Shown: positions 7,398 to 14,888 of the stretch, in pieces
How positions within the stretch are numbered: position 1 is the stretch's first letter
Layout: each line of letters begins with the position of its first letter
NCBI GenBank assembly: GCA_002358905.1
Contig: DEPT01000057.1
Coordinates: 1 to 18,683 of the forward strand
DNA length: 18,683 nt
Origin: Akkermansiaceae bacterium UBA3385
Lineage (GTDB): Bacteria; Verrucomicrobiota; Verrucomicrobiia; Verrucomicrobiales; Akkermansiaceae
Direction: 5' to 3'
Notes under the pieces: generated by a model
What the model was told of the DNA's origin: nothing
Databases searched by the model: none
What the model saw: only the letters and a program-made list of their open reading frames with translations
Made by a program: the position numbers and the translations under genes

Positions 7398-9032
7398 TTA
7401 ACCACCAGGGAAAATATCACTCATATCATTGTAACCCAGCGGACCGCGAGGCTGAGACGAGCGTGGGGGCTGGGGCGTAAATGTTGTGGGGATATCATCC
7501 TTTTCCTCATCGTCAAACATGCTGAGCACACGTGCAGAAAGCGCTTCCTCGGCGGCATACGCCTCCTGTTTCGGGAAAACATTGATATTGCGGGCCGTGC
7601 GGGCATTATTCTGCGTATGGCTGGCCATCATGCGGTCCAGGTCGTCATCCTCGTCTCCAAAAAACTCCTTAACGCGGCTCATGGAATCTGCAGGTGTCAC
7701 ATCCGCTGCGGTTCCCAGACTCATATCCAGATTAAATTCACTCTGGCGGGCAGCTCTGGACTCCACCGTCGGAGCAGGTGCTGGTGCCGGAACAGGCTCC
7801 CAGACAGGAAGCGGTTCCGGCTCAGGCATTGATACAGGCTCAGCTTCCACAACCGACTGCGGAACAAAAATAGGCTCATCTTCTTCGTCCTCAAGCAGGG
7901 GGGCTCCACTTTCTTCTGTTTCCTCCCCTTCCGGCGCAGAAAGCACTTCTTCATCCTGCATTTCCTCCTGCTCTTCTACCGGAGACTGTTCCTCAACAGC
8001 ATCCAATGCAGCGGCCGCTGCAGCGGCTTTTTCCGCTTCGGCATCTGCCAGCACGGCAGCCTGCATCTCATGGTAATCCACAGAAGCAATGATACTGACG
8101 CGCATTTCCTCACCGAGACGGGGCTTAACTGCTGCACCAAAGAAGATATTGACATCATCCCCGGCCAGGCCTTCGCGCACCGTATCCATGGCAATGCGCA
8201 ATTCTGCAAGGGACATGTTATTACCGCCAGCTATGTGTACCACCACGGTGCGGGCATGCTTAAGTGCCCCATGATAAGAAACCAACGGAGACTCCAGAGC
8301 TGCGCGGGCTGCATCTTCTGCACGCTTCGGGCCAAAGCCCTTGCCCGCACCATAGATACAGCGGGAATCATTGTTATCCAGGGCTGTCACCAATTCATCC
8401 AGGCCGATATTGATGATGCCGGGGGAATTAGCAAGCAAAGGCACGGATGCAGTAGCCTGGGAAAGCAGTGTATTTGCCTCCTCGAACACAGCCTGGGCAC
8501 CTGTGCGGCTGCGGAAAAGCTCCTCCATGTAATCGTTCTCGAAGCAGAAAACAATATCAGAAATGGAAGCAATCTCCTCCAAGGCAGCATCCGCCTGTTT
8601 GCGGCGCCGTGCTCCTTCGAAGCCAAACGGCATCACCACCACGGAAACCAGAAAAATGCCCGCATCCTTAGCCTTACGAGCCAGCACCGGTGCAACGCCG
8701 GAACCAGTGCCACCGCCGAGACCTACCACCATGACGAGCAAGCGGGAGTCCTGCAGCAACTCATCAATCTGGGCACCACTTTCCTCAATGGCCATGCGGG
8801 CCACCTCCGGGTCACCGCCGGAACCCAGGCCATGGTTCAGGCCTGCCCCCAGCTGCACAAATTCGACATTGCCACATTCACGACCAAGGCGTTCATCCAG
8901 CGACATGATGCACAACCGCACATTCTCTGCGCTGGAACCACTGAAACGCTGCAGAATACTGGCACCGGCACCGCCAAGGCCAACGATTACAATGCCATCT
9001 TCTTTTCGAGAGGTGGTCTGGTATGGAAGCAT
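7398..9032 (-). CDS. ftsZ: Cell division protein FtsZ, divergent and long-tailed
   Basis: A 544-residue tubulin-like GTPase that forms the division ring. The signature GGGTGSG is at 106-112, with GLGSGGDPEVARMA (68-81) as the T3 region and MPFGFEG (134-140). Residues 13-320 cover the GTPase and C-terminal domains. Several usually invariant positions differ. The T7 loop reads PGIINIGLDEL (204-214), so the two catalytic aspartates of E. coli (D209, D212) become G210 and E213; the NTD motif reads SLD; and T3 has Asp for Asn. Residues about 325-510 are a long Ala/Glu/Pro-rich acidic linker, followed by DDIPTTF (512-518), which may be a degenerate DIPAFLR tail, and 26 further residues ending FPGG. 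The start MLPYQTT is chosen from the family and lies 34 bases after the ftsA stop. Confidence 0.93.
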   Translation of the reverse strand: MLPYQTTSRKEDGIVIVGLGGAGASILQRFSGSSAENVRLCIMSLDERLGRECGNVEFVQLGAGLNHGLGSGGDPEVARMAIEESGAQIDELLQDSRLLVMVVGLGGGTGSGVAPVLARKAKDAGIFLVSVVVMPFGFEGARRRKQADAALEEIASISDIVFCFENDYMEELFRSRTGAQAVFEEANTLLSQATASVPLLANSPGIINIGLDELVTALDNNDSRCIYGAGKGFGPKRAEDAARAALESPLVSYHGALKHARTVVVHIAGGNNMSLAELRIAMDTVREGLAGDDVNIFFGAAVKPRLGEEMRVSIIASVDYHEMQAAVLADAEAEKAAAAAAALDAVEEQSPVEEQEEMQDEEVLSAPEGEETEESGAPLLEDEEDEPIFVPQSVVEAEPVSMPEPEPLPVWEPVPAPAPAPTVESRAARQSEFNLDMSLGTAADVTPADSMSRVKEFFGDEDDDLDRMMASHTQNNARTARNINVFPKQEAYAAEEALSARVLSMFDDEEKDDIPTTFTPQPPRSSQPRGPLGYNDMSDIFPGG

Positions 9033-9066
9033 GGTTATATTCGGGTAAAATGGTAACAGGAAAAAA

Positions 9067-10287
9067 TCAACGGCCAAAACCAAGCATACGGAGGAACCCG
9101 GGCAGCCAGCCTTTGTGACGGCGGGGATTGATGGCATCCTCATCGAAACGCTGAGCAAAACGGATAAGCCCGATAGCCGTGCAATAGCGGGGATCTGCAA
9201 GGTAGGAATGGTTATGACCAGGCTGCAGCGGAGCAGGCTGGTGTACAGGCATGCCGCCGAATATGTAACGGCAAAGACCATCCAGACCTCGCATAAGGCT
9301 GGTACCGCCACTCAGGTAGATTCCCATGCCGGAATTAAGCATTTCGGGAGGAATGCGGTCACGCACCTGCAGCAGCATAGCGGCAAGGCTGTTGCGGATA
9401 ATGCGGTTGAGCTGGCCGCGTTCAATCGTCACATCGTGCATCCCCAGTTCACTCTTGTACTGCGCAAGCGAGTGGTCTTTGATATCACCAAAGGCGTTAC
9501 CCTCCGTGCGCTTCAGCACCTCAGCGGCAGCAAGGCTCACGCGCTGCTCAGTCTGGCGCATAATCTCCTGGTTCACGTTGTTACCCCCCATGGGAATACA
9601 ACCGGAAGCCACTACATCGCCCCCCTTGTAGCAGATGAAGTCCGTGGTACCACCGCCGATATCAATAAGCAGGGCTCCGCTATCCTTCTGCTGGCGGGTA
9701 AGCACCATCTGGGCAGTGGCCAAAGGCGCAAACACCAGGTCTTCCACTTCCAGAGGAACCTGTCGCACACACAGCAGGGAATTCTGCAGACGTGTACGGA
9801 TACCGTGCATAATGTGGCAGTTCACATCCAGGGTACGCCCCGTCAGACCTGCCGGATGACGGGTCGGCTCACCACCATCGATGGAAAAACCACCAAGCTC
9901 ACGGTTCACGCAGAAACGATCTGTGGAAAGAGCAAGTTTCTCTGCCTTTTCCTTGGCCACGTCAGCATGCACATCTTCAATGATATCCTCGTTATCCGGC
10001 AAACGGAAAGAGCCCACATTATTCTCCCCCACAATATGTTCACCCGTCACAGAAAGGAACACATTGAGAATATCCACATCCGCATGGTCCTGCGCCAGCT
10101 GCCAGGCATCACACACACACTGACGGGCCATGGAAGGCTCGACAATTTCGCCCTTGCGCACGCCGGCACTCTTCGCCTCACCTATACCGATAATGGTAGC
10201 GGTGGCATCCGGGCGAATTTCACCCACCACCATGCAAGTCTTGGTGGTACCAATTTCCAGACCTACAAGAATTTTGGATTGAGCCAT
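9067..10287 (-). CDS. ftsA: Cell division protein FtsA
   Basis: A 406-residue actin-like protein that tethers FtsZ to the membrane. The phosphate-1 motif GLEIGTTKT is at 9-17, the phosphate-2 motif LLIDIGGGTTDF at 206-217, and an adenosine-type motif IYLSGGTSLMRG at 323-334. The 1C domain specific to FtsA occupies about residues 83-170. The C-terminus WLPGFLRMLGFGR (394-406) is an amphipathic membrane-targeting helix. Start MAQSKILVGLEIG is chosen because the actin fold begins there; the in-frame ATG 20 codons upstream falls in the promoter. It lies just upstream of ftsZ in one operon with a 34-base gap. Confidence 0.95.
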   Translation of the reverse strand: MAQSKILVGLEIGTTKTCMVVGEIRPDATATIIGIGEAKSAGVRKGEIVEPSMARQCVCDAWQLAQDHADVDILNVFLSVTGEHIVGENNVGSFRLPDNEDIIEDVHADVAKEKAEKLALSTDRFCVNRELGGFSIDGGEPTRHPAGLTGRTLDVNCHIMHGIRTRLQNSLLCVRQVPLEVEDLVFAPLATAQMVLTRQQKDSGALLIDIGGGTTDFICYKGGDVVASGCIPMGGNNVNQEIMRQTEQRVSLAAAEVLKRTEGNAFGDIKDHSLAQYKSELGMHDVTIERGQLNRIIRNSLAAMLLQVRDRIPPEMLNSGMGIYLSGGTSLMRGLDGLCRYIFGGMPVHQPAPLQPGHNHSYLADPRYCTAIGLIRFAQRFDEDAINPRRHKGWLPGFLRMLGFGR

Positions 10288-10337
10288 AATATACTGAGAA
10301 AAGTTACAGAATAACGGAATGTTAAATCTTTCGGGAG

Positions 10338-10346
10338 AGTATAGCA
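10338..10346 (-). promoter_or_regulatory. Extended -10 promoter of ftsA-ftsZ
   Basis: On the minus strand TGCTATACT: TATACT at 10343-10338 with a TG one base upstream. No good -35 is visible. The predicted start of transcription is near 10331, giving a leader of about 44 bases to the ATG at 10287. Confidence 0.5.
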
Positions 10347-10366
10347 CAAGCGGCTCTCGCTTGCGC
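10344..10366. terminator. Hairpin after the lipoprotein gene, overlapping the ftsA promoter
   Basis: AAGCG (10348-10352) and CGCTT (10358-10362), extended by GCAC/GCGC with one mismatch, form a stem with a GCTCT loop. No T-run follows, so termination would be weak or the hairpin has another role. It abuts the -10 of the ftsA promoter. Confidence 0.3.
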
Positions 10367-10384
10367 GGGAAATACGCGTCATAT

Positions 10385-10909
10385 TTACGGCTTTGCCAGT
10401 GCTTGCTCGCAAACTTCCGGTTTAGGCATAAGCACCGGTCTCAAAGTCACATATTGCTCCGTATACTCTTCCGATGGAACAAAGAGAAATCCAGGCTCAC
10501 GCTCACGCACTTCGTAGGAGGTAGCACAAAATACCGGCAACACCTGATTCGTGCTCGGGTCATAGGCATCTTTTCCAGTGTACTTTCCTTTCACGATGTA
10601 TTCCACATTCTGATCCGTACCAAACGTGGCATTCGGCAGCGGTTCTTCAGGACCGCGGTCAGGAGTATGCACCAGCCTTTCATCCATCATCACCAGCTTT
10701 GCCGTACGCCAGCTCTGTCCGGGCTCACGCAGATACCCCCAGAAACGGCACAGCGGAATGTAGTAGCGCCGCCCCACAAAATACGCCCCTTTCTCCTCCT
10801 TTGCTATGGCGGCTTCTCGTTCGCGCAAAGCTTCACAATCAGAACGCAGGGAATGACACTGAGTCAACATCAGACACCCCGACAAAGCTATGATGATTTT
10901 TCTTCTCAT
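10385..10909 (-). CDS. Small lipoprotein of unknown function
   Basis: A 174-residue protein starting MRRKIIIALSGCLMLTQCHS, a lipoprotein-type signal. Two lipobox candidates are visible: LSGC (C12), the better motif but with a short hydrophobic part, and LTQC (C18), with Gln at -1. The mature part is mostly charged and Arg/Glu-rich (SLRSDCEALREREAAIAKEE), then FVGRRYYIPLCRFWGYLREPGQSWRTAKLVMMDERLVHTPDRGPEE, and ends with LPKPEVCEQALAKP-like sequence. I recognise no domain. It is probably an envelope protein. The start is set by AGGGGTG at 10919-10913, four bases before the ATG. The gene is divergent from mreB and lies upstream of ftsA on the same strand with its own predicted promoter at 10981-10953. 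Confidence 0.75.
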   Translation of the reverse strand: MRRKIIIALSGCLMLTQCHSLRSDCEALREREAAIAKEEKGAYFVGRRYYIPLCRFWGYLREPGQSWRTAKLVMMDERLVHTPDRGPEEPLPNATFGTDQNVEYIVKGKYTGKDAYDPSTNQVLPVFCATSYEVREREPGFLFVPSEEYTEQYVTLRPVLMPKPEVCEQALAKP

Positions 10910-10952
10910 GAACACCCCTGTTCTACCCCATTGCTCTGGCCCGGTCAAGCCA

Positions 10953-10981
10953 AATCTACGCCCCGTCAGAATCCCTGTCAA
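10953..10981 (-). promoter_or_regulatory. Predicted promoter of the lipoprotein gene
   Basis: TTGACA (10981-10976, perfect), 17-bp spacer, TAGATT (10958-10953, 4/6). Predicted transcription start near 10946, leaving a leader of about 37 bases that contains the AGGGGTG ribosome-binding site. Confidence 0.5.
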
Positions 10982-10996
10982 CCAACCATTATTTAC

Positions 10997-11025
10997 TTGA
11001 CAGCCTATTAGCACAACTCTATACT
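10997..11025 (+). promoter_or_regulatory. Strong sigma70 promoter of mreB
   Basis: TTGACA (10997-11002, perfect), 17-bp spacer, TATACT (11020-11025, 5/6). This is the best promoter in the window. Transcription should begin near 11032, giving a leader of about 140 bases before mreB. Confidence 0.7.
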
Positions 11026-11066
11026 CCGCGTGGGTGCGTAATCGCAGCAACAAGCTTCCAGGCCCT

Positions 11067-11102
11067 ATGACTTCCCGGAGTGCGAACGGTTCATTCCCCT
11101 GA
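11067..11102 (+). other. Possible 11-codon upstream ORF in the mreB leader
   Basis: ATG at 11067 opens MTSRSANGSFP and stops at TGA 11100-11102, immediately before a Shine-Dalgarno-like AAGGAGG at 11104-11110 that has no start codon at the normal distance. An in-frame GTG at 11080 could instead extend MreB by 31 residues. Function unknown; may be chance. Confidence 0.25.
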
Positions 11103-11172
11103 AAAGGAGGACCGGCCGGGCAGAAAGAAAGGCGCGCACCGTATCACCCATTTCACACAAACTTTTTACACA

Positions 11173-12189
11173 ATGCAAATTTTCAAGAAAATCGCCCGTC
11201 TTTTCTCGTACGATATCGGGATAGACCTGGGTACAGCCAATACGCTGGTCTACATTAAGGACCAGGGCATTGTGCTGCGCGAGCCTTCCGTTGTTGCCAT
11301 GAAAGGCGACAAAGTGAAGGCCGTGGGCGAGGAAGCCAAGCGCATGGTGGGCCGCACGCCCGGCAGCGTCGTGGCTATCCGCCCGCTCAAGGAAGGCGTC
11401 ATTGCCGATTTCGAGGTAGCACACAACATGCTGCGCTACTTCATCAAGCGTGCCTGCCAGAGCCGCAGTCTCCGCGGGCCCCGCATTCTCATTGCGCACC
11501 CCTCCGGCATTACCGAAGTGGAGCGCCACGCCATCGAAGAATCCGCCTATGAAGCAGGCGCCATCAAGGTTCAGCTCATTGAGGAACCCATGGCGGCAGC
11601 CATCGGCGTGGGCCTTCCCGTGACCGAACCCGTTGGCAGCATGATTGTTGACATCGGTGGCGGCACCACGGAGGTGGCTATCATTTCCCTTTCGGGCATC
11701 GTGTACAGCCAATCTGAAAAGTGCGGCGGTGATGCCCTGGACGAAACCATTACCCGTCACATGCTGGCCGCCCACAATTTGCTGGTGGGTCCCCGCACGG
11801 CGGAAGACATTAAAATCCGCGTCGGTTCTGCCCACCCGCTGCAGCAGGAGCTGCAGATGGAAGTGAAAGGCCGCGACCGCGGAACTGGTCTACCCAAGAC
11901 CGTCACCGTGCGCTCCGAAGAAATTCGCGAAGCGCTTCAAGATAAGCTGGATGTCATCGTCACAGCCATCCGCCAGACACTGGACCACTGCCCGCCTGAG
12001 CTGGCCAGTGATTTGTACGACCGCGGCATAACCGTGGCCGGCGGCGGTGCACTGCTGCGTGGGCTCAGTGACCTGCTGCATGAGCAGACAGGGCTGCCCA
12101 TCATGATTTCCGAAGACCCGCTGAGTGCCGTTGCAGAAGGCACAGGCAAGTATCTTCAGGAAAACGATGATGTATTTGAAGAGGAGTAA
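11173..12189 (+). CDS. mreB: Rod shape-determining protein MreB
   Basis: A 338-residue bacterial actin that guides lateral wall synthesis on the inner face of the membrane. The N-terminal MQIFKKIARLFSYD is amphipathic and likely membrane-binding. Phosphate-1 IGIDLGTANTLVY is at 15-27, phosphate-2 MIVDIGGGTTEVAI at 157-170, and the adenosine motif GITVAGGGALLRGL at 285-298. Length is typical. The start at 11173 matches the family's N-terminus; no Shine-Dalgarno sequence lies just upstream, and an in-frame GTG at 11080 is a weaker option. The next gene is RNase E/G, not mreC, which is unusual for mreB loci. It lies about 140 bases downstream of a near-consensus promoter. Confidence 0.95.
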   Translation: MQIFKKIARLFSYDIGIDLGTANTLVYIKDQGIVLREPSVVAMKGDKVKAVGEEAKRMVGRTPGSVVAIRPLKEGVIADFEVAHNMLRYFIKRACQSRSLRGPRILIAHPSGITEVERHAIEESAYEAGAIKVQLIEEPMAAAIGVGLPVTEPVGSMIVDIGGGTTEVAIISLSGIVYSQSEKCGGDALDETITRHMLAAHNLLVGPRTAEDIKIRVGSAHPLQQELQMEVKGRDRGTGLPKTVTVRSEEIREALQDKLDVIVTAIRQTLDHCPPELASDLYDRGITVAGGGALLRGLSDLLHEQTGLPIMISEDPLSAVAEGTGKYLQENDDVFEEE

Positions 12190-12252
12190 GACTGACCGCT
12201 GATCAACAACGGCTTATCTGCTCCGCATTTTCCTGTTCCCAGCAGTAAGGCA

Positions 12253-12267
12253 CCGCACCATGTGCGG
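12253..12267 (+). other. Stem-loop in the RNase E/G leader
   Basis: CCGCAC (12253-12258) and GTGCGG (12262-12267) form a 6-bp perfect stem with a CAT loop in the 182-base gap between mreB and the RNase gene. No T-run follows, so it is not a typical terminator. I see no convincing promoter in this gap. Confidence 0.35.
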
Positions 12268-12371
12268 GGTCTGTGCGTAGTTCCGCGAAATGCAGCCAGC
12301 AGAGTTCTCTCCCCCGTTAAACCAGGTAAAAACTCCAACCTCAACCTAAAACTTTGTCTTTTATTTCCAAA

Positions 12372-13967
12372 ATGATTAACACTGTTAAACACTTCCTCGG
12401 GTTCGGCCAGTGCAACCCGAGGGAGGGCACCACTATCGTCATCAACTCAGAAAAACTGGAACGCCGAGTAGCCTTGCTGGAAGACGGCGTGCTGGAAGAA
12501 TACAGCATTGAGCGTGAGGGCGAAGACAATATCGTGGGCGGCATTTTCAAGGGCCGCGTCAAGAACATCGAACCGGGTCTCAAGGCCATGTTCGTGGATA
12601 TCGGCTACGAGAAAAACGCTTTCCTGCACTTCTGGGATGCCCTGCCCCTGGCGCTGGACTCCTCTCTGGAAGAAATTCAGCGTGAAGGCCGCCCCCGCAA
12701 GAAGCAGAAGAAGATTACCAGCAAGGATATCCCGGACATCTACCCCATCGGATCCGAAATTATGGTACAGGTCACCAAGGGTCCCATTTCCTCCAAGGGA
12801 CCACGTGTTACCACCAACATCTCACTTGCAGGACGTTATATCGTACTTATGCCCTTCACGGATCAGTTCGGCATTTCCCGCAAGATTGATGACCCGAAGG
12901 AACGCCAGCGTCTGCGCCAGATTGTGCAGAAGCTCAACGTACCGGAAGGCATGGGTATCATCATGCGCACGGTGGCCCAGGGCCAGCGATTCCGCCATTT
13001 TGTGCGCGACCTTGCCATGCTGCTGACCCAGTGGCGCGAGGTGGAGGAAAAGTTTGCCACCAACCCAGCCCCCATGTGCGTATACCGCGAGCCGGACCTC
13101 ATCGAACGCACCGCACGCGACTTCCTCACAGACAATGTAGACAACATTGTCTGTGACAACCTGGAAACCACCCAGCGCATGCAGGAAATTGCCGGTAAGA
13201 TTTCCCGCCGCTCCAAGCGCCACATCCAGTACCACCAGTATCGCCAGCCGATTTTCGAGGAACTGGGCATTGAGAAACAGATAAATGAAGCATTCCAGCG
13301 CCAGGTACTGCTGCCCTGCGGCGGTTATCTGGTTATTGATGAAACGGAGGCTCTCATTGCCATCGACATCAATACCGGCCGAAACAAGGGCAACAAGGAC
13401 CTGGACAAAACCATTCTGGAAACGAACCTGGAATCAGCCCGCGAAATTGCCCGTCAGCTGCGTCTGCGCAACATCGGCGGCCTTGTCGTGGTGGACTTCA
13501 TTGATATGCGCCACCGCAAGGACCAGATGGCCGTATACAAGGCCATGAAAGATGCCCTGAAGCGAGACAAGGCCAAGACTCAGGTGATGCAGATTACCCC
13601 AATCGGGCTCATGGAGATGACTCGCCAGCGCATCAACGAATCCCTGCTGGACTATGTGAACGACCACTGTCCGTACTGCCATGGCCGCGGCCGTGTGAAG
13701 AGCGTGATGACCATGAGTGTGGAAATCCAGCGCCAGCTGAAAGCCACCATCATGCGTTACCGGGATAATGTGGGAGACATGATAGTGGTGGTGAACAGCG
13801 ATGTGCTCAGCCGTTTCAAGAACGAAGACGCCAAGCTGCTCATGGAGTTGGAACGCCAGTGCGCGGGACGCCTTATCTTCCGCAGCGACCCCTCCATCCA
13901 CCGCGAGGCTTTCGCCATCCTCAACCCGGCAAACAACAACAAGCCTCTCTTCCAGATTAACATGTAA
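12372..13967 (+). CDS. rng: Ribonuclease E/G family endoribonuclease
   Basis: A 531-residue, single-strand-specific endoribonuclease for mRNA decay and rRNA/tRNA processing. The S1 domain spans about residues 37-155 (IFKGRVKNIEPGLKAMFVDIG), interrupted by a charged, lysine-rich insertion at about 98-120. The DNase I-like catalytic region holds ALIAIDINTGRN (D332) and GLVVVDFIDM (D375), the two metal-binding aspartates. CPYCHGRG (C433, C436) is the Zn-link used for dimer pairing. The C-terminus ends at about the catalytic core and lacks the long scaffold of E. coli RNase E, so it is closer to RNase G in size. Start at ATG 12372; a TTG at 12354 in frame would add six residues. Whether it is co-transcribed with mreB is unclear. 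Confidence 0.93.
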   Translation: MINTVKHFLGFGQCNPREGTTIVINSEKLERRVALLEDGVLEEYSIEREGEDNIVGGIFKGRVKNIEPGLKAMFVDIGYEKNAFLHFWDALPLALDSSLEEIQREGRPRKKQKKITSKDIPDIYPIGSEIMVQVTKGPISSKGPRVTTNISLAGRYIVLMPFTDQFGISRKIDDPKERQRLRQIVQKLNVPEGMGIIMRTVAQGQRFRHFVRDLAMLLTQWREVEEKFATNPAPMCVYREPDLIERTARDFLTDNVDNIVCDNLETTQRMQEIAGKISRRSKRHIQYHQYRQPIFEELGIEKQINEAFQRQVLLPCGGYLVIDETEALIAIDINTGRNKGNKDLDKTILETNLESAREIARQLRLRNIGGLVVVDFIDMRHRKDQMAVYKAMKDALKRDKAKTQVMQITPIGLMEMTRQRINESLLDYVNDHCPYCHGRGRVKSVMTMSVEIQRQLKATIMRYRDNVGDMIVVVNSDVLSRFKNEDAKLLMELERQCAGRLIFRSDPSIHREAFAILNPANNNKPLFQINM

Positions 13968-13975
13968 GACTTCAT

Positions 13976-14009
13976 CGGCGCGTTTCCCTTCGGAAGCGCG
14001 CCGTTTTTT
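13976..14009 (+). terminator. Rho-independent terminator after the RNase E/G gene
   Basis: CGGCGCGTTTCC (13976-13987) pairs with GGAAGCGCGCCG (13992-14003), 12 bp with one G-T wobble, around a CTTC loop and followed by TTTTTT at 14004-14009. Only 8 bases separate the RNase stop from the hairpin. Confidence 0.92.
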
Positions 14010-14010
14010 C

Positions 14011-14039
14011 TTGATTTAGCTCTAGCTTTTCGTTACTAT
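14011..14039 (+). promoter_or_regulatory. Predicted promoter of fabG
   Basis: TTGATT (14011-14016, 4/6), 17-bp spacer, TACTAT (14034-14039, 4/6). The fabG ATG at 14049 is 9 bases beyond the -10. An AGGTG at 14040-14044 could be a ribosome-binding site only if transcription starts further upstream. Confidence 0.4.
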
Positions 14040-14048
14040 AGGTGTACT

Positions 14049-14795
14049 ATGAACAAACTCGCAGGTAAAACCGCTATTGTGACCGGCGCCGGCCGCGGCA
14101 TTGGTCAGGCCATTGCCCGCAGCTTTGCTGCAGAAGGCGCCAAGGTCATTCTCATCTCCCGCAATCCCGGCTCCTGCGGCAGTGCAGCAGATGCCATCAA
14201 TGCCGAATTCCCGGACAGCTGCAAGGCCTTCCCCTGTGACGTGGCCGATGCTGCAGCCGTGGAAACCTGCATCAAGGAAATTCTGGCTGAATACCCCACC
14301 ATTGATATTCTGGTGAACAATGCAGGCATCACCAAGGACGGCCTTCTCATGCGCATGAAAGAAAGCGACTGGGACGCCGTGCTCACCACCAACCTCAAGA
14401 GCGTGTTCCTCTTTGTGAAAGCCCTGCAGCGCACACTGATGAAGAGCCCCGCAGGTCGCATCATCAACATCAGCTCCATCGTAGGGCTCACCGGTAACGT
14501 AGGCCAGAGTAACTACTCTGCCTCCAAAGCCGGCGTCATCGGCTTCACCAAGTCCATGGCCCAGGAAATTGCCAGCCGCAAGGTAACAGTGAACGCGATT
14601 GCCCCCGGCTTCATCGCCACGGACATGACCGATGCCATTCCTGAGAAAGCCCGAGAAGCCCTGCTTTCCCGCATTCCCCTGGCAGACCTCGGCAAGCCGG
14701 AAGACATCGCCGCAGCTGCCACCTTCCTTGCTTCCGATGATGCCCGCTACATCACCGGCCAGGTGCTTGTGGTGGACGGCGGCATGACGATGTAA
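14049..14795 (+). CDS. fabG: 3-oxoacyl-[acyl-carrier-protein] reductase FabG
   Basis: A 248-residue short-chain dehydrogenase of the length and pattern of FabG, which reduces beta-ketoacyl-ACP with NADPH in fatty-acid elongation. The cofactor motif TGAGRGIG is at 12-19, NNAG at 90-93, and the catalytic tetrad is N115, S143, Y156 and K160 (SNYSASKAG). NAIAPGFIATDMTD (182-195) and the C-terminal YITGQVLVVDGGM are the usual family endings. It sits between two strong terminators, so it is a single-gene transcript with its own promoter. Another short-chain dehydrogenase role cannot be excluded from sequence alone, but the fit to FabG is close. Confidence 0.92.
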   Translation: MNKLAGKTAIVTGAGRGIGQAIARSFAAEGAKVILISRNPGSCGSAADAINAEFPDSCKAFPCDVADAAAVETCIKEILAEYPTIDILVNNAGITKDGLLMRMKESDWDAVLTTNLKSVFLFVKALQRTLMKSPAGRIINISSIVGLTGNVGQSNYSASKAGVIGFTKSMAQEIASRKVTVNAIAPGFIATDMTDAIPEKAREALLSRIPLADLGKPEDIAAAATFLASDDARYITGQVLVVDGGMTM

Positions 14796-14813
14796 CATAA
14801 TCCATCTTTTCAC

Positions 14814-14846
14814 AGCCCGGGTGACTGATGTCCCCGGGCTTTTTTA
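14814..14846 (+). terminator. Rho-independent terminator after fabG
   Basis: AGCCCGGG (14814-14821) pairs with CCCGGGCT (14833-14840), 8-bp stem, 11-base loop, followed by TTTTT. It directly precedes the -35 of the next gene's promoter. Confidence 0.88.
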
Positions 14847-14875
14847 TTGACCTTACGGCTTCTGACTGATAGACT
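14847..14875 (+). promoter_or_regulatory. Predicted promoter of the GT4 glycosyltransferase gene
   Basis: TTGACC (14847-14852, 5/6), 17-bp spacer, TAGACT (14870-14875, 4/6). The ATG at 14889 is 13 bases past the -10, with no clear Shine-Dalgarno sequence. Confidence 0.5.
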
Positions 14876-14888
14876 GTGAGCGCACCGC

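Noticed and set aside
8014..8046. Alanine-codon run (GCN-type repeat) within ftsZ
   Set aside because: It is ordinary low-complexity coding sequence of the acidic linker, not a separate repeat element.
9033..9311. N-terminal extension of 93 residues on FtsZ
   Set aside because: It lies inside the ftsA coding sequence and is not FtsZ-like; the family start is at 9032.
8070..10314. Long plus-strand open frames opposite ftsZ and ftsA (328 and 399 codons)
   Set aside because: They lie wholly antisense to two well-recognised genes, are rich in His, Thr and Gln in a pattern typical of reverse-frame translation, and match no family I know.
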